From: Flavobacterium urumqiense
GTDB lineage: Bacteria; Bacteroidota; Bacteroidia; Flavobacteriales; Flavobacteriaceae
Reading direction: 5' to 3'
DNA: 64,000 bases
NCBI RefSeq assembly: GCF_900108015.1
Contig: NZ_FNVP01000003.1
Span: 192,162 to 256,161, forward strand
Part shown: positions 1 to 9,400 of the stretch, piece by piece
How positions within the stretch are numbered: the stretch's first letter is position 1
Layout of the letters: each line of letters starts with the position of its first letter
Notes under the pieces: generated by a model
Seen by the model: the letters and a program-made list of their open reading frames with translations, nothing else
Told to the model about the DNA's origin: nothing
Database searches by the model: none
Made by a program: the position numbers and the translations under genes

Positions 1-700
1 ATGAGTGATAAATACGGTCTACTTTTGTTCCGGTTTTAATAAATCTTTTTCTTTTTGTATAAAATATTCTGGATATTCGGCATTTTAATTTATTGAATGT
101 TGACTTACCAGCTTGGTAATAATCAACTTCAGCCTGTATAGCTGCCAATACATCAATTTCTAATTTGTTAATTGTGTTTACATATCGCTTATCTATTTTT
201 TTAACCTCATTTTTAACCGCATGTGAGGTTCGAAGTGGTTCTAGAATTAAAATACCTAGCTCTTTATTAGTTAAATAGCTGTTATGTACGCGATAAAGTT
301 TTGCTATGGCCGGTTTATCTTTTGTTGCTAAATGTGGTGCAGTGTAAAATGACCCATCTGCATGGGGTACATTGCTAATTATGTCTAGATCCTTTAATAT
401 TTGCATGTATTTAACGACGTGGTCACTGAAGAAAGACAGCAGGTTTTTTTGTGAAATTATCATTGTGGTTTTTCCGTGGTTGTCTTGGATTTCACCATCA
501 ATATAATGTAGAAAATTTAAAATATTTATGGTTGCTAATTTTCGATTGATTGGTAATTCTATATTAGCAAGTTGTTTGATTATATAGATATTGACGATGA
601 AGCAATATTTGGAAAATTTAATTTCTTTTAAAGTTTTTTTGTCTACGTGGTCAAATATTGATTTCGTTGCGTTCGGTTGAAATGGGATTACATTGTACAT
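1..700 (-). CDS. Hypothetical protein, 3' end outside window
   Basis: An open frame runs on the minus strand from ATG at 700 to the window edge with no stop, giving at least 233 residues beginning MYNVIPFQPN. No family is recognised. The N-terminal half is hydrophobic and helical-looking. The middle (KYMQILKDLDIISNV, about residue 92) resembles a winged-helix recognition segment. The visible C-terminal part is rich in Lys and Arg. A replication or regulatory protein of a mobile element is possible but is only inferred from context. An inverted repeat lies 38 bp upstream of the start. Confidence 0.6.
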   Translation of the reverse strand, partial: MYNVIPFQPNATKSIFDHVDKKTLKEIKFSKYCFIVNIYIIKQLANIELPINRKLATINILNFLHYIDGEIQDNHGKTTMIISQKNLLSFFSDHVVKYMQILKDLDIISNVPHADGSFYTAPHLATKDKPAIAKLYRVHNSYLTNKELGILILEPLRTSHAVKNEVKKIDKRYVNTINKLEIDVLAAIQAEVDYYQAGKSTFNKLKCRISRIFYTKRKRFIKTGTKVDRIYHS

Positions 701-737
701 TATTCTGGATTATTTTTTTTGTTTCTGTTTTTTTTTT

Positions 738-779
738 AGAGGTCCAGAAGCCAAGGGTAATTAATTCTTGGCAACCTCT
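738..779. repeat. Nested inverted repeat upstream of the 1-700 gene
   Basis: AGAGGT (738-743) pairs with ACCTCT (774-779), and inside it GCCAAG (750-755) pairs with CTTGGC (767-772). Together they form a 42-nt imperfect palindrome. The T-run lies 5' of it on the plus strand, and A's follow it on the minus strand, so it is not a standard intrinsic terminator in either direction. It sits just upstream of the minus-strand gene that starts at 700 and may be an operator or a 5' leader hairpin. Confidence 0.5.
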
Positions 780-890
780 GTATCAGTTATATCCAAATTC
801 TTTGAAAAAGTTTAAATAATAATTCTATAGTCTATATATTAACTTTTATAATCGCTTTTTATCGAGGTGGATGTTTTAATGTTTTGTACA

Positions 891-1004
891 AAATCCCTCG
901 GCCTATGGGTGGCCGCGGCTTACTAAATTTATAGGAAGTTTACCAGTATCGGTGAAAAAAGTGACCTCTGGGAAGTATTGATATCAAAGGGCTGCCTAGG
1001 ATTT
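891..1004. ncRNA. Candidate structured RNA (unclassified)
   Basis: Within an AT-rich gap, a locally GC-richer 114-nt block is closed by AAATCC (891-896) pairing with GGATTT (999-1004). Inside are CGGCC/GGCCG (899-903/911-915, 7-nt loop), CTTxCTA/TAGxAAG (919-925/932-938), ACC/GGT (942-944/951-953) and the perfect palindrome TTGATATCAA (978-987). No open frame covers it. It matches no RNA family known to me, and the strand cannot be assigned. The rest of 701-1492 shows no gene. Confidence 0.35.
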
Positions 1005-1213
1005 GTGTAAAAAACCGCGACTAATAGTATCATTTCCTTAATTATACTTGTTCTATGCTAATCTATTCCTGTCTATTCCTAAATATAAATAACCTTTGAA
1101 TCATTAATTATATAAATAATTTAAATATTATATAGACAAATATTTATTTTATAATTACCTATTTAGCTTCATAGACTACTTCCACTAATTCACTCACCAT
1201 TAAAATCGAAGCA

Positions 1214-1245
1214 CCCCCGCCAACCGGGGGGCGTTACCTACGGTA
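1214..1245. repeat. Paired short hairpins upstream of the BREX operon
   Basis: CCCCCG (1214-1219) pairs perfectly with CGGGGG (1225-1230) around a 5-nt loop. It is followed at once by TACC (1235-1238) pairing with GGTA (1242-1245). An all-GC stem is exceptional in this AT-rich DNA. It lies about 250 bp before the first gene of the BREX operon. There is no T-tract, so it is not an obvious terminator. It may be a recombination or protein-binding site. Confidence 0.4.
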
Positions 1246-1492
1246 GTCCACTTAAATCCACCTTACATACTAATTCAACCCTAAATTAAGTAGTTCATTT
1301 GCACGCCAAGTTATTACTTACATCTAATACCCTGAAGATTTACACATTGAAATTATTATTTTTATTCGAAATGTGGAAACCCGTAAAGTAATGTGAATGG
1401 GAAAGATGAGATTTGGTTTTTTGAATAAATATTATCTCATATTTTGTTATATGCAATAGAATATCCTACTTTTAAAGCTTAAACCTTTTCAA

Positions 1493-1696
1493 ATGAACAG
1501 AATCAAATTGGAATTAGAGAAAAAAGGATTGACGCAGACTTGGTTAGCCGAAAAATTGGGTAAAAGTTATAACATGGTGAATTCTTATGCTCAAAATAGA
1601 AGACAGCCAAGCATTGAACAACTATTCAAGATTGCATTTTTATTAAATGTGGAAGCAAAAGATCTTTTAGAGGACAATAATAGAATTCTAAATTAG
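1493..1696 (+). CDS. XRE-family (Cro/C1 HTH) regulator, first gene of BREX operon
   Basis: This 67-residue protein is essentially a single Cro/C1-type helix-turn-helix. LTQTWLAEKLGKSYNMVNSY (about residues 13-32) gives the HTH, and QPSIEQLFKIAFLLNV follows as the usual next helices. It has no other domain, so it should act as a DNA-binding repressor or activator. Its TAG stop is followed directly by the ATG of brxA, so the two are almost certainly co-transcribed. Small XRE proteins of this kind commonly precede restriction-type systems in Bacteroidota and probably control dosage of the operon. The target site was not identified. Confidence 0.85.
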   Translation: MNRIKLELEKKGLTQTWLAEKLGKSYNMVNSYAQNRRQPSIEQLFKIAFLLNVEAKDLLEDNNRILN

Positions 1697-2311
1697 ATGG
1701 TAGACGATAAAATAAAATACAGCACGGCATTTACTGCCGGGGCATTATTACTTAGAGAGACGGAAGCTTTTGTTGCTGAAATAAAAGACTATGATGCTTT
1801 TCTAGATGGTAGTGAAAACATTGATTTTTCGGTAATTCCGGTAAATGCGGAAAGTTCAAAAAAACGATTAAAACATGAAATTGAAAAACGACTTTTCGCC
1901 ATTAATAATGGAAATCTGTTGAATCAGTTTTTGACATCGGATAAAAGCGGTAAGAACACGATTCTTTTTTATGGGATCTGCAAATGTTATCCAATAATTA
2001 GACATTTTATGCTGGAAGGGGTTTTGAACAAATGGAAAAATTTGGATTTTGAATTAGAAATAAATGATTTTTCAAATTTTATATACAGAAAAATGGACTT
2101 CCACCCTGAACTGGCGAAAATAACAGATAAAACGGTTTACAAATGTGGTCAGGTAGTCTTAAAAATGTTGAAAGATTTAGGTATGCTGAACAAAAATAAA
2201 CTTCAAAAAATAGCAATTAACAATGCTGTTCTTGGAAACATTATCTCTACCGGGGATAGCTGGTTTCTTGATGTGATATTATTAAGCGAATCTGAAAAAC
2301 AAGGAATATAA
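1697..2311 (+). CDS. brxA: BREX protein BrxA (DUF1819)
   Basis: At 204 residues it matches the size of BrxA. The opening KYSTAFTAGALLLRETEAFV and the central GICKCYPIIRHFMLEGVLNKW are characteristic of the DUF1819 family. BrxA is a small, largely helical protein found in type 1 BREX systems; it has been reported to bind DNA, but its precise step in phage restriction is unsettled. It starts directly after the stop of the xre gene and ends in a TAATG overlap with brxB, showing translational coupling. Identification rests on family motifs plus perfect type 1 gene order (brxA-brxB-brxC-pglX). Confidence 0.92.
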   Translation: MVDDKIKYSTAFTAGALLLRETEAFVAEIKDYDAFLDGSENIDFSVIPVNAESSKKRLKHEIEKRLFAINNGNLLNQFLTSDKSGKNTILFYGICKCYPIIRHFMLEGVLNKWKNLDFELEINDFSNFIYRKMDFHPELAKITDKTVYKCGQVVLKMLKDLGMLNKNKLQKIAINNAVLGNIISTGDSWFLDVILLSESEKQGI

Positions 2312-2919
2312 TGATGTTAAATAGCAATAAATTATACGATTTAATGGCCGATAAAGGATTTCAGGAACCAAGAACTGGAAACCTATTTTTCCCCGCTTAC
2401 ATCTATACGTACGAGCCCGCTCAAGAATATGAAATGCGTAAGGAAATAGACTTGTTGATTGAAAAATTAAAAAGACCAAATCACTATCTGGATTCATTGG
2501 TAGTGAACATGTATGATGAGTTGATCGACTTTTTGAAAAACGAACAATTTGCCGGCCAAAACTTATTTAATCTTATCATCGAAAAAGAAAAAGAAGACCC
2601 AGAAGAAGCTTTGGCATGGGTCAGAGATGAAATTAACGAAGGGGATTTCTATAAAAATTTCACAAAAAAAGTAAAAGACCACTTCGGCGTAAATAACGAA
2701 AAGAAAGTATACCTGATTCTACACGGATTTGGAAGTGCTTATCCTTATTTAAGATCATCCGACTTTTTGAAGAAAACCGAAAAATTAATTAAAGAATTCA
2801 AAGTAATTGTTTTTTATCCCGGTGATTATAAAAATAACAATTACAACCTTTTTGGCTTACTGAATGACGACAATTTATACCGAGCCAACCATTTAAACAA
2901 TCTTATAGCAACAGAATAA
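2311..2919 (+). CDS. brxB: BREX protein BrxB (DUF1788)
   Basis: This 202-residue protein has the DUF1788 pattern: an N-terminal region with FFPAYIYTYEPAQEYEMRKE and a C-terminal YLILHGFGSAYPYLRSSDFL followed by VIVFYPGDY. BrxB is an essential core BREX component of unknown biochemical activity, often thought to help assemble the BrxC/PglX/PglZ complex. Its start overlaps the brxA stop by one base (TAATG). A second ATG follows at 2314, so the exact start is uncertain by one codon. brxC begins 3 bp downstream. Both family match and position support the call. Confidence 0.92.
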   Translation: MMLNSNKLYDLMADKGFQEPRTGNLFFPAYIYTYEPAQEYEMRKEIDLLIEKLKRPNHYLDSLVVNMYDELIDFLKNEQFAGQNLFNLIIEKEKEDPEEALAWVRDEINEGDFYKNFTKKVKDHFGVNNEKKVYLILHGFGSAYPYLRSSDFLKKTEKLIKEFKVIVFYPGDYKNNNYNLFGLLNDDNLYRANHLNNLIATE

Positions 2920-2922
2920 CAT

Positions 2923-5900
2923 ATGATAACAATTGAAACCCTTTACGATAAAAAAATCGATAGACGAATAAATCCAGCCGTTGTAGTGAGTGAAATGGAA
3001 GACTATTTTATCACTCAAGAGATTGAGGAATATGTTTTTACCCAAGGAATTACAAAAAACGTCTATAAATTTTTGGATGCTATTGCTAACAAAAAAGAAG
3101 GCAAAACTGGCGTTTGGATAAGCGGATATTACGGTAGTGGTAAATCACATTTTATCAAATATCTTTTCTATTGTTTGAATAAAAAATACAGAGAAAAAGC
3201 ATTTGTCAATTTCAAGGAAGCCGTAAAAAATGTTGGGGCATTAGAAGAACCTAATCCCAATCTTTTGGCTTTACTGCAAAAGAAAATGGAAGCGTTGGAA
3301 ATAGACGAAATCATGTTTAATATAGATGCGGTGTCTGGTAATGAAGATGAAAAGGATCGCATCACCAGAGTTCTTCTCAATCAACTTAACAATTTCAGAG
3401 GTTACAACAATACCAATATTGCACTGGCACTGTATCTGGAAAAGCCCCTGCAAGAGCTAGGCCAGCTAGATCTTTTTAAGCAAAAAATAAAAATGACCTT
3501 TAATGAAGAGTGGTCTGGAAATCAGCTGCGATTTACCAGAATGTCACTAAACAAAGTATTAGATATTGCTAAAGACTGTAATCCTGAATTTGATACCGAC
3601 TCACTAAGAAGTACTATTCTGGATAAAAATCAAGATTATACAATTGAATTTCTGGTTAATGAATTTAAGGATTTCCTTAAGAGCAAATCGGAGAATTACC
3701 GATTAGTATTCTTATTGGATGAAGTGTCCCAATATATCGGTTCTAATACCGCATTGTTGTTAAACCTGCAAACCATAGTAGAAGAAATTGGAAGTAAGAT
3801 TGGGAATAAAATTTGGATTGTCTGTACGGCACAGCAAGAACTTTCTAATTTAATCAACAATACGGACGATAAAACGGAAGACTTTGGAAAAATTCTAGGT
3901 CGTTTCGAAACCATTATTTCGTTAGAAAGCCAGGATGCAACTTTCATTACTAAGAAAAGAATTTTAGCCAAAAAGGCCGATGGTATTGGTGTATTATCCG
4001 ACTATTATAAAATCAACAAAGGTGCGATTGAAAATCAATTTGTTTTCAACCATGATCTTTATGAAAATTATATCGGCAAGGATGATTTTACGCTAACCTA
4101 TCCTTTCATTCCGTACCAATTCCGATTGATCTCAGATGTTTTCGAAAGTTTTAGTAACGTAGGCTATGTAGGACAAGGTGTTAAAAATACCGAAAGAGCG
4201 ATTTTAGGAATTACACACTATACGGCTAATTTATGTAAAGAAAATGCAGTGGGCTATTTTGTACCATTTGACTTATTTTTCAACGATCAATTTGATAAAA
4301 ACTTGACTTTTGTTGCACGAAGTATTCTGGATCGTGCTTATAACATCAACGAGGTAAAAGAAGCGGAATTCGCTAAAAGAGTCGTCAATACTTTGTTCAT
4401 GGTTTCTAATCTTGGCGAGAGCCATCGTGTGAATTTCCCAGCTACGGTAGAGAATATGGCCTTGCTGTTAATGAAGGCTGTAGACACCCCTAAGCTTGAA
4501 ATTCAGAAACAAGTTGCCCAAATATTAGATCTGTTAGTCGATAAAAATATCATTCAAGTAAGCGAAGGAAAATACCGTTTCCTCAAAGACGATGAAATTG
4601 ATGTTGCCCAGCAAATCAAGCATACAGCAATTAACAGTGATGACAAACTCAAATATTTTTATGATGATGTAATACAAAAAGTAATCAATCCTAAACCGGA
4701 TATTAATTTCTTTGGAAATCATAATTTCAAGTCAGCTATTACAATTGATGATAAAGAAATGATACGTAATGGCGATTTTAAAATACGCTTTACTGTTTTT
4801 GACATTACAGATATCCAACAATTAGCACACACCAGCCCATCCAATGATTTAGTCATTGCTATCAGCGAATGGCTTAGTACTGATACCGATTTAAAAAATA
4901 AAATATTGGACTATGTTCGCGTGCAAAAATTCATCGCTTTAAATTCATCCGCTGCCAAAGGACCACGAGTGGAAACGCTCAATAATTTTAGAAACAATAA
5001 TGTGATATTGTTGAACGAAATCAGATTGCGTTTTGAAAATAAATTCCTGTCAACTAGTATAATATCAAATCAGCAAATTATTACTAGTGACCAGTTAAAT
5101 GGCAATACTACAGCAGCTCGATATGAGGACATGATCAAAAAGCATTTGGAAGAGACCTATAGAAAACATGGGTTAAGTAATGCTTACGCAAGTACAAATG
5201 CCGAATTAATCGTGAATGCAAAATCAAAGCAAATCAAAGCCAATACAGGCTTAGACCCAGCAGAAGAAGAATTAGCAAATAAATTGAACTTAATGGGTGA
5301 AAACCCAAATGTAGGCGATGTGGTTAAGTCTTTTGAAAAGGCACCATACGGATGGAAAGATATTGTGACTTTAGATATTTTACTAAAAATTGCACAAAAA
5401 GGCGTAAAACGCTTTGAATGGAAAAATGACAGTATCGATTTGGTTCAATTCGTCGATAAAGGTTTGAATAACCGAGAACGCGATTCCATCCTAATTTTAA
5501 ACCAAAAAGCCCATTCCCAGGAAGAAATCAATGGATTTATTCATGCGGTGAACCATGAAATCTTTGCCGAAAATGTAATTTCATCAACTACTTCCGATTT
5601 TAAAGAGGCCGTCGATCAATTGAAAGCAAAGTTGACAAAAAAATTAGTTGACGTAAATAAAATTAAGGAAGAGCATGAGCTGTATCCTTTTGGTAATCAT
5701 ATCAAAAAGTTTCATAAGGGATTGACAGAACTATTCATGGCGCGGGATCAGGAACAGTTGTTAGAGCTAGTGAAACAAAACAAAAACATCCTGAAAGCGG
5801 ACCGTGATCAATATATGTATGTTGTTGAATTTATCGAACATAATCTAAAAACCTATGAGCAGATAAAAGAATTCATACAGGGAAACAAAAACAATTTTAA

Positions 5901-6435
5901 TGCATTGGATGAGGCAGAACAAGTTACTGCAAATACACTCGTTGATTATATTCAGAATGATAAAGAACCTTGGGATAGATTGCCTCAAATGAAAAAAGCG
6001 TTCAAAGAAATCCATGACGCGTTACAAAACATAATCAAAGATTTACGTTCCGAAACCATCAAAATGTACGAAATTGTATTTGGTGAAATCGAGCAACATA
6101 AAATTAAATTAGGTATAACAGAAGCGAATCTAACTGCCGATTCAAGTTTTATTAATAGAATTGAAAAAGAAAAAAGCTATAGCCGATTAGAAGTATATAA
6201 TGTAAAAATAAATGATTTTAGAGCTGAAAACTTCAAGGTTTTGGAAGATTTCAAAGCTAAGGCAGAAGCAAAAAAGTCAGGGAAGGAATATCAGCAAAGT
6301 GTTATTATTAACGTGGCTAATGAAATGCCGCCAACAACCATCGAAACACCCGAGCAACTGGAAGTTTACATCAGTAAATTAAGAGAAAGACTTATGGTAA
6401 AACTAGCTAAAAATCAAAAAATATTCTTGAATTAA
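2923..6435 (+). CDS. brxC: BREX protein BrxC (P-loop ATPase, DUF499-related)
   Basis: At 1,170 residues it has the expected length of BrxC. A Walker A motif, GYYGSGKSH, is at residues 68-76, and a hydrophobic Walker B, VFLLDEVSQYIG, is near residue 260. Long helical and coiled-coil-like segments fill the C-terminal half. BrxC is the AAA+/STAND-like ATPase of BREX and is required for both host methylation and phage exclusion. It sits 3 bp after brxB and overlaps pglX by one base (TAATG), so the core genes are tightly coupled. No disruption was seen; both nucleotide-binding motifs look intact, so it is predicted to be active. Confidence 0.95.
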   Translation: MITIETLYDKKIDRRINPAVVVSEMEDYFITQEIEEYVFTQGITKNVYKFLDAIANKKEGKTGVWISGYYGSGKSHFIKYLFYCLNKKYREKAFVNFKEAVKNVGALEEPNPNLLALLQKKMEALEIDEIMFNIDAVSGNEDEKDRITRVLLNQLNNFRGYNNTNIALALYLEKPLQELGQLDLFKQKIKMTFNEEWSGNQLRFTRMSLNKVLDIAKDCNPEFDTDSLRSTILDKNQDYTIEFLVNEFKDFLKSKSENYRLVFLLDEVSQYIGSNTALLLNLQTIVEEIGSKIGNKIWIVCTAQQELSNLINNTDDKTEDFGKILGRFETIISLESQDATFITKKRILAKKADGIGVLSDYYKINKGAIENQFVFNHDLYENYIGKDDFTLTYPFIPYQFRLISDVFESFSNVGYVGQGVKNTERAILGITHYTANLCKENAVGYFVPFDLFFNDQFDKNLTFVARSILDRAYNINEVKEAEFAKRVVNTLFMVSNLGESHRVNFPATVENMALLLMKAVDTPKLEIQKQVAQILDLLVDKNIIQVSEGKYRFLKDDEIDVAQQIKHTAINSDDKLKYFYDDVIQKVINPKPDINFFGNHNFKSAITIDDKEMIRNGDFKIRFTVFDITDIQQLAHTSPSNDLVIAISEWLSTDTDLKNKILDYVRVQKFIALNSSAAKGPRVETLNNFRNNNVILLNEIRLRFENKFLSTSIISNQQIITSDQLNGNTTAARYEDMIKKHLEETYRKHGLSNAYASTNAELIVNAKSKQIKANTGLDPAEEELANKLNLMGENPNVGDVVKSFEKAPYGWKDIVTLDILLKIAQKGVKRFEWKNDSIDLVQFVDKGLNNRERDSILILNQKAHSQEEINGFIHAVNHEIFAENVISSTTSDFKEAVDQLKAKLTKKLVDVNKIKEEHELYPFGNHIKKFHKGLTELFMARDQEQLLELVKQNKNILKADRDQYMYVVEFIEHNLKTYEQIKEFIQGNKNNFNALDEAEQVTANTLVDYIQNDKEPWDRLPQMKKAFKEIHDALQNIIKDLRSETIKMYEIVFGEIEQHKIKLGITEANLTADSSFINRIEKEKSYSRLEVYNVKINDFRAENFKVLEDFKAKAEAKKSGKEYQQSVIINVANEMPPTTIETPEQLEVYISKLRERLMVKLAKNQKIFLN

Positions 6436-9400
6436 TGAATACGAATAACATAAAATCATTTGCAAAACAAGCACGTCTTTTGCTAATGGAAGGTGTAAAA
6501 CAGCGTTTACTATATTGGGGGTTTGATTCAAATGGAAACAGTAATGAAAATCTGGAAACTACAACCGGTGGATATATTTTTAGAGGTCAAATTTTCAATG
6601 ATGAAAGCGTACCACCAAAATGGATAAAATTAAAGAATAGACTAACTGACAAGCAAGCCGTTCAGGACACTATTGAGGAAGCTGCATACACTTGGTTCAA
6701 TCGACTAATGGCTATTAAAATTCTGGAAAAAAGAGGTTATATGCAACCTGCTTTAGAATATGTTCCGGATCTGAAAACACCAGTATTAGTACAAAATGCT
6801 AAGAGAGGTCAACACCAGCTGAAACAACAAAAGTATATTGACTTATTACAACAATATTTGTTAGACGATCAGGAAGAGCAAGCTTTAGGATTGCTGCTTA
6901 CTCGTTTGTGTAATAACAATATATTATTGCGTGATGTCTTTGGTCATATCGATGATTATACTGAGATTCTGTTACCCAACAATCTTTTGCAACGCAATGG
7001 AATCATTGACTTGTTAAACAGCGATGCAATTCTGGATGAAGATTACAAAGAAGTAGAACTCATCGGCTGGTTATATCAATTCTATATTTCTGATAAAAAA
7101 GACGAAGTATTTAAGGGATTCAAAGCCAATAAAAAAGCAAGACCCGAGGATATTCCTGCTGCTACCCAGATTTTTACACCCAAGTGGATTGTGAAATACA
7201 TGGTAGAAAACACTGTGGGTAAAATATACCTGGATTTTGACACTACTTCTTCCCTCAAATCAGAAATGAAGTATTTGGTTGTAAACGAAACTGATAGTAA
7301 GAATGAAGTTGACAACACTGTTCAATTGCAGTCGCTGGAAGAACTTACATTAATTGATCCGGCGGTGGGTAGCGGACATATTCTGGTTACTGGATTTGAA
7401 TTGTTATTCAAAATGTATCGTGAGCAAGGATATACTGCTAAAAATGCCGTGACAAGCATATTAAAGGACAATCTATTTGGTTTGGACATTGACGACCGAG
7501 CGATGCAATTAGCACGTTTTGCAGTACTGTTAAAAGCAGCTGAATTCTATCCCGAAATTCTAAATGCTAATGATAGCAATCCTTTATTATTGCCACATAT
7601 TTATAGTTTCCCGGAGAACACCATTGATTATTTTTTTGCTTCCGAGGCCATTAGTGTTTCTCGATTAAAAGAATATTTGGGTTACAAAATTGCGGAAGAT
7701 GTAATAGAAAAATATAAAATAGATTATGAAGATGATGATATCGGTGAAATTGTAACAATTGATAAAAAAGATACTATTGTTGAAAAACAAACTACTATTA
7801 CCACAAAAACAATTGAAACATTAGAACAGAACGAAATCACATCTGTTTTAGTAAATACCTATAAACCCATTAGTGAGTTTCTTGGAACAACGGACAGTGA
7901 AATAGTAGTTGAAGTTGCCCGAAACCTATCATTGCTTCGTCAAGGGAAAAATATTGGAGCCACATTAAAATTAAAGCTTAAAAGCGAAACTTTTGTATTA
8001 GTCGAGAAACGATTCCAAAACTGGAGTACTAAAAGCCAACAAGGAACGCTCGATTTCCTACAATCAGATTTATGGAACAATCTAAAACCATTTATAGATA
8101 TTCTTTTAGTTCTGTCTAAAAAATATACCTCTGTTGTGGCAAACCCGCCTTATATGGGTAAAAGAAGTATGAATGATAATTTAAAAGATTATTTGAATGA
8201 TAACTATCCAGATTCAAAAATAGATTTAATGACTGTTTTTATGGAAGTGTGCCCCAATTTGGCAAATGAAAATGGTTTAGTTGGTATGATTAATTTACCT
8301 TCTTGGATGTATATATCGTCTTTTGAATCATTAAGGAATAATTTGCTTGCGAGTTGTAATTTTGAAAGTCTATTAGAAAATGGCAGAGGTGTTTTTGGCT
8401 CTGATTTTGGTTCCGTTGCATTCATTTTATCAAAAAACAAAAATAATATAGGTATTTATAAAAGACTCTTTGACCCTTATGACAAAGGTAAAGTTGAAAA
8501 TGTAGAAATAAAGGAAAAAAGATTTTTTGAAACTACGGAAAATTTCAAATTTGATAAAACTAATTTTTATAAAATACCAGGTTCGCCAATTGCATATTGG
8601 GTATCTGAGACAATTATAGACATTTTTAAAGAAAAAAAACTAGATGATTATGCTACTTTATTCCAAGGAATAATCACTGGTGACAATAAAAAATTTCTGA
8701 GAAGTTGGTACGAAATGTCAATAAAAAAGTTAGGTTTAAAATATTTAGATTTTAAAGAAACAGATTTAAAAAAACAATACTGGGTTCCTTACAATAAAGG
8801 AGGAGACAGCAGAAAATGGTATGGTAACCAAGAATTTGTTGTGAATTTTCATAAATCTGGTAGAGATTTTACTAGAGGTAAACATCAATTCTCTGAATTC
8901 TTTTTTAAACCCTGCTTTTCATGGACATATTTAAGTATATCATCTTTAGATACAAGGTATTTTCCAGAAGGGTTTATTTGGGATGTTAGTGGTTCAAGTG
9001 CATTCCCTCATGACAATGAGGATATTTTTTACTTTGTACCTTTAATAGCCTCTAAAGTAGGTTATCTTTTACTCAACATTATTAATCCAACAATAAATTT
9101 TCAAGTAGAAAATTTATGTCTATTACCTATAATTTACCCAGAAAAATTAATTAAAGATAGAATTATATTTATTACCTCTGAAAATATAAGTATTTCCAAA
9201 AAAGATTGGGATTTGAGAGAAACCTCTTGGGATTTTGAGCAATCCCCGTTGTTAAATGGAAGTCTGTCACTAAAAGAAGCTTACGAAAAATGGCAGGGTA
9301 ATGTTACTCAAGATTTCTTTCATTTACACGAAAATGAGGAAGAACTCAACCGTATTTTTATAGCTACTTATAGTTTGCAAAAGGAGTTAACCCCTGAGGT

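Noticed and set aside
891..1004. A tRNA, tmRNA or RNase P RNA in the GC-richer block
   Set aside because: No anticodon arm, no T-loop TTCGA motif and no known catalytic core sequence could be found.
701..1492. A CRISPR array or retron in the gene-free region
   Set aside because: There are no regularly spaced repeats, no cas genes and no reverse transcriptase anywhere in the window.
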